Shown: positions 1-8,447, counted from the stretch's first letter. The stretch: 18,993 bases of DNA from Clostridium sp. CAG:524 (GCA_000434555.1 FR880093.1:1-18993), one strand, 5' to 3'. Translations and numbers: made by a program. Notes: generated from the sequence alone by a model not told the origin.

Positions 1-41
1 TGTATTTCTTTTCTTTTTACATATAATTATGCGTTATATAA

Positions 42-70
42 TTCACATTTTAAATAACTCGTGATATAAT
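42..70 (+). promoter_or_regulatory. Promoter of the first membrane-protein gene
   Basis: A -35-like TTCACA at 42-47 is followed, 17 bases later, by a perfect TATAAT at 65-70 with an upstream TG (extended -10). Transcription would start near 77, giving a leader of about 20 bases that contains only the ribosome binding site. Confidence 0.65.
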
Positions 71-95
71 TTAAATATAATAGGAGTTGGTAAAG

Positions 96-1703
96 TTGAT
101 CGTAAAGAAGCCATATGCTTTTTTGATTAAAAATTTTAGGATAATACATGCCTTACTTTTTGTCATGCTTGTTTATCTTGGAATAAAATCATTAGACATA
201 TATACCTTCTTTAATATGTACGCTACTAAATTTGTATATACATATGCAGCTGATTTAGCAGTCAAATATGTTAATTACTATATGTTTATAGTAGACATAC
301 TGGCAATTCTAGTTTCATTATTAATATATTATATAATGTCTCTTAAAAATAAAGAAAGAAAATTATACATATTTACATGTCTTTATTACATATTATTATT
401 CATATATTTTATATTCATATACAACACACTATCAAATATACAAATAAATTCATTAAATATAGAACAAGTAAGAACTATAAGAGATATTTCATTAATAGTA
501 TTAATACCACAAGTAATAATGACATTTATACACCTTGGTAGAGCGTGTGGATTTAATTTAAAACAATTTGATTTTAAAAAAGATTTAGAAGAACTACAAA
601 TAGATACGAGTGATTATGAAGAAGTAGAATTAACACTTGGTAAAAACAACTATAAAATAGCAAGATTCTTTAGAAAAGCATTAAGACTTGCAAAGTATTA
701 TATTCTTGAACATAAATTTGTTGTTACAGTTTGTACATCGGTAGTAGTACTTATAACTACACTTGTAATATTTTTGAATATGAGAGTTTATCAGGAAAGA
801 TATAGAGAAAATCAAGAAATATTAGCAAGTACACTTTGGTATACAGCACAAGAAGCATATATAACAGATAGCGATATAAGCGGAAATAAAATTCAAAAAG
901 ATAAATATTACGTACTTATAAGAACAAAAATAGATAACAAATCAGCAAATACATATAAACTTACAAGAGAAACATTTAGATTGGTTGTTAATGGTGAAAT
1001 GTTAATACCAAAATTTAGTTATAAAAATGAATTTTTAGATATAGGAGAAGTATTTGCTCCAATGGACGTACCAGCTGGAGAAACAAAAGATGTTGTTATT
1101 GTATATGAAATAGACAAAGATGATGTTAGAAAAGAATACATTTTAAAAATTAAAAATTATGATAGTTTAGTTATAGGAAATATAGCATCTCCTTATAAAG
1201 AAATTATAATTAAACCATACGACTTAAATAGTAAAAATGACACAGGTACTTATAGTTTACCAGCTGAGTTAGATTTTAATAATACTGTACTTGGGAAGAG
1301 TAGCCTAATACTAGGTGAAAATTCTATATCATCAACATTCAAAGAAAATTACAAATATTGTAGTGATGAAACTACATGCTATGAAGGAACATATATAGTA
1401 AGACCTGAAAGTACAGGAAAAGGCAGTGTAACAGTACTAAAATTAAAGACAACTGCTTATATAGATAATAGTATATCTTTTAGTAAATATTTAAATTATC
1501 CAAGAGATATAATAAAATATTATGGAAAAATAAGATATAAGGCAAATGGAATTATTAAAACGACTGTACCTGAAATTATTAATACTAAATATCAAAAAGA
1601 CACATATACTTATTTAGAAGTACCAAAGGAAATAGAAATAGCAGAAAAAATTGAACTAATTATAACAATTAGAGGAATTAAATACACAATTGTCTTGAAA
1701 TAA
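96..1703 (+). CDS. Unrecognised polytopic membrane protein with a large outer domain
   Basis: I do not recognise this 535-residue protein. The open frame extends to a TTG at 87, but that codon touches the GGAG motif at 83-86. The TTG at 96 lies nine bases behind it and is the better start. Hydrophobic segments fall at about residues 16-34, 62-82, 92-110, 130-147 and 208-228, so there are roughly five membrane helices. A charged cytoplasmic stretch (about 155-205) lies between helices four and five. The last ~300 residues after helix five are soluble, rich in beta-prone segments, and hold two cysteines at 422 and 428 that could form a disulfide outside the cell. One stretch (about 320-340, with APMDVPAGETKDVVIVYE) resembles the beta-sandwich domains of exported lipoproteins of the DUF4352/telokin-like type; this is only a resemblance. 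It is monocistronic, with a tRNA gene directly behind. Function unknown. Confidence 0.75.
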   Translation: MIVKKPYAFLIKNFRIIHALLFVMLVYLGIKSLDIYTFFNMYATKFVYTYAADLAVKYVNYYMFIVDILAILVSLLIYYIMSLKNKERKLYIFTCLYYILLFIYFIFIYNTLSNIQINSLNIEQVRTIRDISLIVLIPQVIMTFIHLGRACGFNLKQFDFKKDLEELQIDTSDYEEVELTLGKNNYKIARFFRKALRLAKYYILEHKFVVTVCTSVVVLITTLVIFLNMRVYQERYRENQEILASTLWYTAQEAYITDSDISGNKIQKDKYYVLIRTKIDNKSANTYKLTRETFRLVVNGEMLIPKFSYKNEFLDIGEVFAPMDVPAGETKDVVIVYEIDKDDVRKEYILKIKNYDSLVIGNIASPYKEIIIKPYDLNSKNDTGTYSLPAELDFNNTVLGKSSLILGENSISSTFKENYKYCSDETTCYEGTYIVRPESTGKGSVTVLKLKTTAYIDNSISFSKYLNYPRDIIKYYGKIRYKANGIIKTTVPEIINTKYQKDTYTYLEVPKEIEIAEKIELIITIRGIKYTIVLK

Positions 1704-1723
1704 TGCATATAATTTGCTATAAT
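1695..1723 (+). promoter_or_regulatory. Promoter of tRNA-Cys
   Basis: TTGAAA (1695-1700), a 17-base spacer and TATAAT (1718-1723), with TG at 1716-1717 giving an extended -10. The -35 abuts the stop codon of the preceding gene. The -10 sits across the loop and right arm of a perfect 10-bp inverted repeat (1705-1714 and 1721-1730). Confidence 0.75.
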
Positions 1724-1730
1724 TATATGC
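1705..1730. repeat. Perfect 10-bp inverted repeat over the tRNA-Cys promoter
   Basis: GCATATAATT at 1705-1714 and its exact complement AATTATATGC at 1721-1730, separated by six bases. No T-run follows, so it is not a normal terminator. It could fold at the end of the upstream mRNA or act as an operator for the tRNA promoter it overlaps. Confidence 0.6.
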
Positions 1731-1734
1731 ACAT

Positions 1735-1808
1735 GGAGCCATAGCCAAGTGGTAAGGCACAGGTCTGCAACACCTCCATCGTCGGTTCAAATCCGACTGG
1801 CTCCTCCA
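1735..1808 (+). tRNA. tRNA-Cys (anticodon GCA)
   Basis: The sequence folds as a cloverleaf: acceptor stem GGAGCCA with TGGCTCC, discriminator T and an encoded CCA (1806-1808). The D stem is GCC/GGC, the anticodon loop CTGCAAC carries GCA, and the T stem GTCGG/CCGAC carries loop TTCAAAT. The first anticodon-stem pair (27-43) appears to be a C-C mismatch where G-C is usual. It has its own promoter just upstream and a terminator just downstream, so it is transcribed as a single tRNA. Confidence 0.93.
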
Positions 1809-1820
1809 AATAAAAAAATA

Positions 1821-1847
1821 ATACTAACGAGAGTTAGTGTTTTTTTG
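1821..1847 (+). terminator. Rho-independent terminator of tRNA-Cys
   Basis: ATACTAAC (1821-1828), GAGA tetraloop, GTTAGTGT (1833-1840) forms an 8-bp stem including one T-G pair, followed by a run of T's. Confidence 0.85.
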
Positions 1848-1881
1848 TTTTTAAATTTATTTAAAAAATAGAAGTATAAAT

Positions 1882-1889
1882 GATATAAT
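1882..1889 (+). promoter_or_regulatory. Extended -10 promoter of the phosphoesterase gene
   Basis: TG-A-TATAAT (1882-1889). Seventeen bases upstream there is only TTAAAA, so the promoter relies mainly on its extended -10. The ribosome binding site CAGGAGG follows at 1894-1900. Confidence 0.55.
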
Positions 1890-1906
1890 AATTCAGGAGG
1901 TAACAA

Positions 1907-2599
1907 ATGAAAGTAGCAGTTTTTTCAGACATACATGGAAATTATCAAGCGTTAGATGCAATATTAAATGATATAAAAAATGAGAATATTGATAAAATAA
2001 TATTTTTAGGCGATTCAGTATCACTTGGTCCTTGCCCAAATGAATGCATTGATAGATTAATAAAAGAAAATGTAATATTTATAAATGGCAATCATGAATT
2101 ATATTTATTAAATAGAAAATACTATGATGAAGATATGACTGAGATTGAAATAGAACATAATCTATGGGTCTTAACAAAACTAGATGATGAACAGTTAGAA
2201 TTCATAGAAAAACAGCCATTAAGTTATTCACTTGTTATTAACAATAAAAAATATTTATTTATTCATTTCTTTATGGAAGATTCCATTTATCCATTTAAAC
2301 ATATAAGTATTTTTAAAACAAATGAATATAAAAAAGTATTCGATAGTATAGACTATGATTATTGCTTTTATGGACACTTTCATCAAGGAAGAATAGATAA
2401 ATACAATAATAAATATTTTTATGGAATAGGGAGTAGCGGATGTGTTAAAGATAATAAAACATTCTATTATATAATTGATAAGGGAAATATCTATAAAAAG
2501 GAGATAGAATTTGATAGAGATTTATTTAATGAAATAATATATAGTATAGACTATCCAGATAAAGATAATATATCAACAATTTTTTTTAATAAAAAATAG
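1907..2599 (+). CDS. Calcineurin-like metallophosphoesterase
   Basis: A 230-residue cytoplasmic enzyme of the compact metallophosphoesterase superfamily (Metallophos_2/YfcE-like). All metal-binding motifs can be seen in order: SDIHGN with D8 and H10, GDSVSLGP with D36, GNHE with N62 and H63, a histidine at H120 in FIHFF, and GHFH at 156-159. These residues bind the two-metal centre that hydrolyses phosphomono- or phosphodiesters. The substrate cannot be read from the sequence; relatives act on small phosphodiesters, nucleotides or phosphoproteins. The start is well fixed by AGGAGG seven bases upstream. No signal peptide or membrane segment is present. The gene is transcribed alone and converges with the ferredoxin reductase gene; a shared hairpin overlaps both stop codons. 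Confidence 0.9.
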   Translation: MKVAVFSDIHGNYQALDAILNDIKNENIDKIIFLGDSVSLGPCPNECIDRLIKENVIFINGNHELYLLNRKYYDEDMTEIEIEHNLWVLTKLDDEQLEFIEKQPLSYSLVINNKKYLFIHFFMEDSIYPFKHISIFKTNEYKKVFDSIDYDYCFYGHFHQGRIDKYNNKYFYGIGSSGCVKDNKTFYYIIDKGNIYKKEIEFDRDLFNEIIYSIDYPDKDNISTIFFNKK

Positions 2600-2622
2600 G
2601 CATCATTTAGATGTCTATTTTG
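2593..2622. terminator. Shared bidirectional terminator
   Basis: AAAATAGGCATC (2593-2604), a 5-base loop, and GATGTCTATTTT (2610-2621). Read as plus-strand RNA all 12 positions pair, with one G-U. Read on the minus strand the same position is an A-C mismatch, but a run of six T's follows. The hairpin contains the stop codons of both convergent genes. Confidence 0.7.
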
Positions 2623-3905
2623 ATTGTTATATCACTGGTAGGATAAGTACAACAAGGATGAATATAATTAAATTTAATATCAGCTTGTCTTCTATGATCA
2701 TGCCCATCTTCAATACTTACTGTTCCCCATAATAGAAGAGTTCTACAATAACCACACACTCCACTTTTACATCTACTTTTAGCCTTGATATTGTTATTTT
2801 CAAGAGCAGATAAAATAGTTTCATTTTGAGCACAAATTATATTGTATTCATCATCTTTTGAAAAAACTTTAATATTGTAAACTTTAGGAAGAGGAATTTC
2901 GGTTTTTTCTTCTACTTTAGGCGCTTCCTGTACATCACCCTGAGCTTCTTCTTCATCTTTTTCTTTTTTCTTTCTCCCTCTTTTTTTAGGTAACTCTTCT
3001 TGTATTTCAACGACATCTGCAGGTGCGACTGAATCATTAATACACTTTTGATATATTGGATAACTTTCAAACCTTAAGTCTTTAAGACCAAGTTCTAAAA
3101 CTGATAATTCAGTATTTATATAATCATAAAATTCATAATTGCCAAAGCAAAATGCAGTAAATTTAGAAGTTACTTCGCTTTTTATTAAACTAGCAGTAAT
3201 ATTATTTATTTCATTATCATTAGAATTTATAAAAATTACTTTAATACTAGTATTATTTTTAGATAATTCTTGAAGTTCATACTTATATATAAATTCATTA
3301 TCATGAGATAAATAAAATATGGTTATATCTTTATTTAAATATCCTTCACTTATAGCCTTTGCCATAGAAACAAAAGGAGAAATAAATTCATCATGAGTAA
3401 TACCTACGATACTTTTCATATCTCTAATAGTAGAAGGATAAAAATCTCCAGAAGGAGCAAGAGACGTAACTGTATCATTAATATTTAAATTATCAAGCAT
3501 ATAATTTGAAACAAGACCGCCATTTAATCTCTTAACACTAATTCTATAAACATTATCAAGTGCTTCTTTAGGACTGCTTGAAAGAGAATAAGTTCTTGAA
3601 ACACTATTACCATCAATTTCAAACAATAATGTAATATATTGACCAGGCCTGAACGTAGCAAGTTTTTCCCCACATGCATTAGCAAAATAAAATATTTTAA
3701 TATCATTATTCATTTCAACAATATTTTTAATTATTAACTTTTGAGTACCTGGATGAAGTTTTTCACCCAACTCTTTTATCTTAAAACTCTCAGGTATCTT
3801 ATCAGGGTCTGTTTTATTTATTATTTTACTTCTTTCTTCTTTTAAATTCTTAAATCTTTTAATATCTTTTCCTGGAGGAAATGATGAAATCTTAATTTCC
3901 TTCAT
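2607..3905 (-). CDS. NAD(P)H:ferredoxin reductase-like flavoprotein fused to a 2Fe-2S ferredoxin
   Basis: The first ATG of the frame is at 3932, but the ATG at 3905 has AAAGGAG at proper distance and is preferred (432 residues). An FNR-type FAD domain is marked by RPGQY (86-90) and RTYSLSSSP (104-112). A weaker NAD(P)-binding region follows to about residue 300. A charged, low-complexity linker of about 40 residues (302-340, including KKRGRKKKEK) leads to a plant-type ferredoxin domain with C379, C384 and C387 and a last ligand at C418 or C419. The domain order suggests electron flow from NAD(P)H through FAD to the 2Fe-2S cluster. The gene overlaps the upstream flavoprotein gene by 14 bases and is probably translationally coupled to it, so it may feed electrons to that enzyme. 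The partner and substrate are inferred, not shown. Confidence 0.85.
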   Translation of the reverse strand: MKEIKISSFPPGKDIKRFKNLKEERSKIINKTDPDKIPESFKIKELGEKLHPGTQKLIIKNIVEMNNDIKIFYFANACGEKLATFRPGQYITLLFEIDGNSVSRTYSLSSSPKEALDNVYRISVKRLNGGLVSNYMLDNLNINDTVTSLAPSGDFYPSTIRDMKSIVGITHDEFISPFVSMAKAISEGYLNKDITIFYLSHDNEFIYKYELQELSKNNTSIKVIFINSNDNEINNITASLIKSEVTSKFTAFCFGNYEFYDYINTELSVLELGLKDLRFESYPIYQKCINDSVAPADVVEIQEELPKKRGRKKKEKDEEEAQGDVQEAPKVEEKTEIPLPKVYNIKVFSKDDEYNIICAQNETILSALENNNIKAKSRCKSGVCGYCRTLLLWGTVSIEDGHDHRRQADIKFNYIHPCCTYPTSDITIKIDI

Positions 3906-5439
3906 TATTAACATCTCCTTTATCAATATCACTTAATGTTTTCTTACTAACTTCGTAACCATTAATATAAGTATTATCATAACCATGTCCATAGTAAGAA
4001 TAAGCTCCACACAATCTAAGTCCATTAACAATTACATCTTCATCCTTATTAGTAATTCTAGAAAGAACAGAATCAGAATTAATTAAAGACCATCCATAAA
4101 CACACCCATCATAAGAATTATCATATAAAGAATAAGTACATGGAGTAGAAATTTCAATCTCTTCTATAAAATCTTTAATATTAATGCCATTTACGAATTC
4201 AAATCTTTCAATTAATTTATTAGCAATATTTTCTTTAACTTTATAATAATTTTCTTCATTAAATATATCTTTAAAACAATCAGCATAATAAAATGCTGTT
4301 ATGTTTAAAATAGTTGTACCTTTTATAGAAGCCTCTTCATTTGCTTTATTTAAACATGTTACGATAATTGTATTTGAATCAATGGATTTCATTTTTTCTA
4401 TTTCAGTATTACTATCAAGTGAATTATAAATTATATAAGTATAATTAGTTATACCTAAGTCTTCAGGACTTTTATTAAGTCCTAAATAAATAGTTAATGC
4501 TTTAGCACCAAGTCTTCTACTATTGAGAAGTTTTAATACTTTTTTATCAAGTTTATCTTTATCAATTAAATCTTCATAAATATTTAAAAGTGATGTATTA
4601 CAAATAATATGATTAGTGTAATAAGTTTTACCACTTTCAGTAACAACTCCAGTAACATTGTTATTTTCAACTAAAATCTTACATACTTTATCATTGAACC
4701 ATACTTTTCCACCATAATCTCTTATTTTCTTTTCTATCGCAAGTGATATTTCCATGCTTCTATTTTTAGGAATATACCCCTCGTTTGTAATAAATTCATA
4801 AAATAAATATATATAATGAGCAAAATTCATATTAAGAGTAGATACGCCAAAATATATCCAGTAAGACTTGATAATATCTTCTATCTTTTTAGGCAATTTT
4901 AATTTTTTAAATACTTCATCAACAGTATAAGAAGCAGTATTCATATAATTAGGAAATTTACTTTTAATATAATCATAATCAATATTAGGAGTACTTATTG
5001 TATATAAAAATCCATCATGAACTTCTTTAGCAAGTTCAAAAAACTCACTTAATTTATCTTTAGATTCTGGTTCATATTCTTGCATTTTCTTAATAAATTC
5101 ATCAGCGCCAAATACTACATCATATTCTTCTCTAGGATTATCAGTTTTAATAATTTTATAAGCATTTGGTAGTTTAATCCATTCAATATCATCATTCAAA
5201 TTAAATTCATCAAATAACTTTCTAAGTCTACCTTTATTAGTTTCACTTCCAAGAGAATTAATACATCTAAGTGTATTTTCAAATTCAAATCTACCTTTTA
5301 CAAAACTAGTAGCAAGTCCACCAGAAATATAATTACTTTCAAGAACTAAAACACTCTTACCTTTACTAGCAATATTTAATGCAGCCATAAGACCACCATT
5401 ACCAGCACCAATAACTATAACATCATACTTATCTTTCAT
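3892..5439 (-). CDS. CrtI/phytoene dehydrogenase-like FAD oxidoreductase
   Basis: A 515-residue FAD-binding protein. It begins with a Rossmann dinucleotide motif (VIVIGAGNGG, residues 7-16) and an acidic end to beta-2 (VLVLES, E34). It ends with the GxxxxxGxG-type closing segment (LRLCGAYSYYGHGYDNTYINGY), as in the CrtI/carotenoid isomerase/retinol saturase group of the amine-oxidase-like flavoproteins. Such enzymes desaturate, isomerise or saturate polyenes and lipids. There is no carotenoid pathway gene in the window, so the name describes the fold and not the substrate. AAGGAGC lies upstream of the ATG. It is the first gene of a two-gene operon with the ferredoxin reductase-ferredoxin fusion, which argues for a reductive (electron-consuming) reaction such as saturation of an isoprenoid or lipid. 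Confidence 0.85.
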   Translation of the reverse strand: MKDKYDVIVIGAGNGGLMAALNIASKGKSVLVLESNYISGGLATSFVKGRFEFENTLRCINSLGSETNKGRLRKLFDEFNLNDDIEWIKLPNAYKIIKTDNPREEYDVVFGADEFIKKMQEYEPESKDKLSEFFELAKEVHDGFLYTISTPNIDYDYIKSKFPNYMNTASYTVDEVFKKLKLPKKIEDIIKSYWIYFGVSTLNMNFAHYIYLFYEFITNEGYIPKNRSMEISLAIEKKIRDYGGKVWFNDKVCKILVENNNVTGVVTESGKTYYTNHIICNTSLLNIYEDLIDKDKLDKKVLKLLNSRRLGAKALTIYLGLNKSPEDLGITNYTYIIYNSLDSNTEIEKMKSIDSNTIIVTCLNKANEEASIKGTTILNITAFYYADCFKDIFNEENYYKVKENIANKLIERFEFVNGINIKDFIEEIEISTPCTYSLYDNSYDGCVYGWSLINSDSVLSRITNKDEDVIVNGLRLCGAYSYYGHGYDNTYINGYEVSKKTLSDIDKGDVNNEGN

Positions 5440-5463
5440 AACTTGCTCCTTTATTATAAATAC

Positions 5464-5472
5464 ATTGTACCA
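5464..5472 (-). promoter_or_regulatory. Extended -10 promoter of the flavoprotein operon
   Basis: On the minus strand TG-G-TACAAT (5472-5464) lies about 25 bases before the start codon. The -35 region has only TTTATT, so this is again an extended -10 promoter. Confidence 0.55.
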
Positions 5473-5501
5473 TTTTTATAAATATAAATAAAGACGAAAT
5501 A

Positions 5502-5531
5502 TTGAATAATGACATTAACTTGTAGTATAAT
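5502..5531 (+). promoter_or_regulatory. Promoter of the small membrane peptide-LtaS operon
   Basis: TTGAAT (5502-5507), an 18-base spacer and TATAAT (5526-5531), 15 bases before the ATG at 5547. Confidence 0.65.
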
Positions 5532-5546
5532 TAAATTGGTGAAATT

Positions 5547-5681
5547 ATGAAAGAACTAATTAAAAATGCATTATTATTAGAAACTAATTTTCAAGCAGAA
5601 CTAGCAATACTATTTATAGTAATGATACTTTTAGTATTAGCTATAATATGTCTTACAATAATAAAAAAATCAAAAAAATAG
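5547..5681 (+). CDS. 44-residue single-pass membrane peptide
   Basis: A short open frame that begins MKELIKNALLLETN, continues through one strongly hydrophobic helix (about residues 18-39, LAILFIVMILLVLAIICL) and ends with a basic tail (KKSKK). It lies behind a good promoter and stops seven bases before the LtaS-like gene, so the two share an mRNA. The ribosome binding site is weak (GGTGA). The layout of a short N-terminal stretch, one helix and a positively charged end fits a small membrane subunit or regulator with the lysine tail inside the cell. No family is recognised. A role as partner of the following enzyme is inferred from position only. Confidence 0.6.
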   Translation: MKELIKNALLLETNFQAELAILFIVMILLVLAIICLTIIKKSKK

Positions 5682-5688
5682 AGGGTTT

Positions 5689-7629
5689 ATGAAAAGCAAA
5701 TTCAAAATAATACTATGGTGGTCATTCCTTATAATATATTTAGAAATAATATATAAATTTTTTATAATGAAAGACCTTTTAACAACAAATACATTTTCAG
5801 TAGTACTTTTTAGTATTCCATGGATAATAATATTCACAATAATAACATCTATATTCAATGAAAAAGTTAACAAGATATTAACAATAGTTTTTTCATTTCT
5901 AATTGTACTTATAACTTTAGCACAAATAGTATATTACCACTTTTATAATTCAATGTTTTCATTTTTATCATTAACAACAGGCACAGGTCAAGTAATGCAG
6001 TTTTATGTAATGATAGCAAGTGTTATCGCAAGAATATGGTATATATTTGCTATAATATTAATACCTTATATACTATTTTTAATATTTAAAAACAAATTAT
6101 TTGATTTCAAAAAGAATAATCTTAAATTTTTAATAAGTTATTTATTAATATTTATTTTATCATTTTTAGGAATAGTATTAGTCATAAATAAGAATAATGA
6201 AGGATTTTATTCATTAAAAAGATTAATCTTTAAGACACATGCACCTATGCTTACAATAGATAAGACAGGGTTATTTACTATGGAAATGATTGACATTGAA
6301 AGATATATCTTTGGATTTAATGAAGAAATATATAGTGAACAAATAAATGTAAATAATGAAGAAGAAAAAGTACCTGAAGCAAAAATAGAATATAATACGA
6401 CTGATATTGATTTTGATAAACTTATAAATGATGAAACAGATGATAAAATAAAGAGTATGCATGTATATTTTAAAAATACAGCTCCGTCTAATAAGAATGA
6501 ATATACAGGAATGTTTAAAGATAAAAATCTTATATTTATAACAGTAGAAGCATTCGATACAATAGCTATAGATGAAAAATTAACACCAACATTATATAAG
6601 ATAGCTAATAATAGTTTTATATTCAAAAATTATTATCAACCATTATATCCAGTATCTACTTCTGATGGGGAATACATGAACTTAAATAGTTTGATACCTA
6701 AAGAAGGAGTGTGGAGTTTTAAACAAACAAGCAAAATAAGTATGCCTTATGGAATAGGAAACATGTTTAATAAAGAAGGATACGTATCATATGGATTTCA
6801 TAATCATAATTATAATTACTATGATAGACAAAAATCACATAAGAATATAGGACTTAAATATTATGGATGTGGTAATGGTCTTGAAAAGAAAATGAATTGT
6901 AAGCATTGGCCAAATAGTGATAAAGAAATGATAGATGCCACTACAAGTTACTATATTGATAAAGATAAATTCATGACATATTATATGACTGTAAGTGGTC
7001 ACTTAAATTATAATTTTAGTGGTAATAATATGGCTTATAGAAATAAAAATAAAGTCAAAAATTTAAAATATAGTACAGCAATCAAAGCATATTTAGCAAC
7101 GCAAATAGAACTAGATAAAAGTATAGAAAAGCTATTACAAGTACTAGAAGAAAAAGGTAAATTAAATGATACGTTAATTGTTATTGCACCAGATCACTAT
7201 CCATATGGACTTACAACTAAACAAATGAATGAAATAAGTACAATAGATAGAAACGATAAATTTGAAAAATTCCATACAACACTTATTATGTACAATCCAA
7301 ATATAGAAAAAACAGTTGTTGATAAAGTCATAAGTAGTTTAGATATATTACCAACAATATATAATTTATATGGACTTACATTTGATTCAAGATTACTCAT
7401 GGGTCGTGATATATTTAGTAACAATGAACACATAGTAATTTTATCAGATAGAAGTTGGATAACAGACAAAGGAAAATATAACAGTGTAACAAAAGAATTT
7501 ACAAGTACAACTAATGAAGAAATAGAAGAAGACTATATTGATAGAATAAATATGATAGTAAATCAAAGATATGGTATGTCTTCGTTAATAATAGACAACA
7601 ATTATTACAAGAAAATAGGTATAGAATAA
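5689..7629 (+). CDS. LtaS/sulfatase-type glycerophosphate (or related) polymer synthase
   Basis: A 646-residue membrane enzyme built like lipoteichoic acid synthase: about five N-terminal helices (residues 8-26, 36-56, 62-84, 103-135, 147-167), a linker, then an extracellular sulfatase-fold domain from about 275. Key residues are visible: E287 in FITVEAFD (metal), T324 in STSDGEY (the nucleophile that carries the glycerol phosphate intermediate in LtaS), H437 in TVSGHLNY, and D502-H503 in APDHY. SSLDILPTIYNLYGL, typical of the family's C-terminal half, is also present. The family transfers phosphoglycerol from phosphatidylglycerol to a growing anionic polymer outside the membrane. GAGGG precedes the ATG. 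The preceding 44-residue membrane peptide and the following glycosylase gene are in the same transcript. Whether it makes lipoteichoic acid or decorates another glycan cannot be told from sequence. Confidence 0.9.
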   Translation: MKSKFKIILWWSFLIIYLEIIYKFFIMKDLLTTNTFSVVLFSIPWIIIFTIITSIFNEKVNKILTIVFSFLIVLITLAQIVYYHFYNSMFSFLSLTTGTGQVMQFYVMIASVIARIWYIFAIILIPYILFLIFKNKLFDFKKNNLKFLISYLLIFILSFLGIVLVINKNNEGFYSLKRLIFKTHAPMLTIDKTGLFTMEMIDIERYIFGFNEEIYSEQINVNNEEEKVPEAKIEYNTTDIDFDKLINDETDDKIKSMHVYFKNTAPSNKNEYTGMFKDKNLIFITVEAFDTIAIDEKLTPTLYKIANNSFIFKNYYQPLYPVSTSDGEYMNLNSLIPKEGVWSFKQTSKISMPYGIGNMFNKEGYVSYGFHNHNYNYYDRQKSHKNIGLKYYGCGNGLEKKMNCKHWPNSDKEMIDATTSYYIDKDKFMTYYMTVSGHLNYNFSGNNMAYRNKNKVKNLKYSTAIKAYLATQIELDKSIEKLLQVLEEKGKLNDTLIVIAPDHYPYGLTTKQMNEISTIDRNDKFEKFHTTLIMYNPNIEKTVVDKVISSLDILPTIYNLYGLTFDSRLLMGRDIFSNNEHIVILSDRSWITDKGKYNSVTKEFTSTTNEEIEEDYIDRINMIVNQRYGMSSLIIDNNYYKKIGIE

Positions 7630-8447
7630 TGAGAATAAAAGTAAAAAATTTCAATTTAAAAAGCGTTATTACAAGTGGTGCTTGTTTTAGATTTATAGAA
7701 GAACAAGATGGTAGTTTTACAAATATTTTAAAAGATAGGGTTATCAATATAAAACAAAATAATGATGAACTTATAGTAACATCATCAAAAGAAAATAACT
7801 TAGAAAACATAATAAAAGAATATTTTGACTTAAATAGAGACTACATTATTATTAATCAACAACTTATTAACAATGATAAAGAAATGATAAATATAATTCC
7901 TAAATGTAAAGGTTATAAAATATTAAATCAAGATCCATTTGAGATGTGCATAAGTTATATAATAAGCCAAAATAATAATGTTAAAAGAATAAGTAAATCT
8001 ATAAATGATATAAGTGAAAAGTATGGTGAAAAAGTAATATTTAATAATAAAGAATATCATTTATTTCCAACATATAAATCACTTAAAAATATAAGTGTAG
8101 AAGAATTAAGAAACTTTAAAGTAGGATTTAGAGCAGAATATATAAGAGACTTCTTAGATAAATATGAAACATTAAAAGATATAAACAAGCTTAATACTAA
8201 AGAAGCATTAAATGAACTTATGAAAGTAAAAGGAATAGGCTTAAAAGTATCATCATGTATATTGTTATTTGGATATAAAAGATTAGACACATTTCCAATA
8301 GATACATGGGTAAAAAAGAGTATATCAGATTTATATAACATAAAAAATGATCAAAAAACAATAGAGAAATTTGCAGAACAAACATATAAAGAATATTCAG
8401 GACTTGCAATACAATATTTATTTCATAGCAAAAGAAATATAAATTAA
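7629..8447 (+). CDS. OGG1/AlkA-type DNA glycosylase (HhH-GPD)
   Basis: A 272-residue base-excision repair enzyme. An OGG-type N-terminal domain is marked by SGACFRF (residues 16-22; family form SGQxFRW). The helix-hairpin-helix and GPD loop follow: KVKGIGLKVSSCILLFGYKR and FPIDTWVKK. The catalytic lysine would be K206 and the catalytic aspartate D225, matching K249 and D268 of human OGG1. This points to a bifunctional glycosylase/lyase that removes 8-oxoguanine or a related lesion. The ATG overlaps the stop codon of the LtaS-like gene by one base (TAATG), and the ribosome binding site is weak, so its translation is probably coupled. A repair enzyme behind an envelope enzyme is an odd pairing, perhaps only a matter of shared transcription. 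Confidence 0.88.
   Translation: MRIKVKNFNLKSVITSGACFRFIEEQDGSFTNILKDRVINIKQNNDELIVTSSKENNLENIIKEYFDLNRDYIIINQQLINNDKEMINIIPKCKGYKILNQDPFEMCISYIISQNNNVKRISKSINDISEKYGEKVIFNNKEYHLFPTYKSLKNISVEELRNFKVGFRAEYIRDFLDKYETLKDINKLNTKEALNELMKVKGIGLKVSSCILLFGYKRLDTFPIDTWVKKSISDLYNIKNDQKTIEKFAEQTYKEYSGLAIQYLFHSKRNIN

Noticed and set aside
6207..6626. 139-residue minus-strand frame inside the LtaS-like gene
   Set aside because: It is antisense to a clearly coding gene with intact catalytic motifs, and has no ribosome binding site or recognisable domain.
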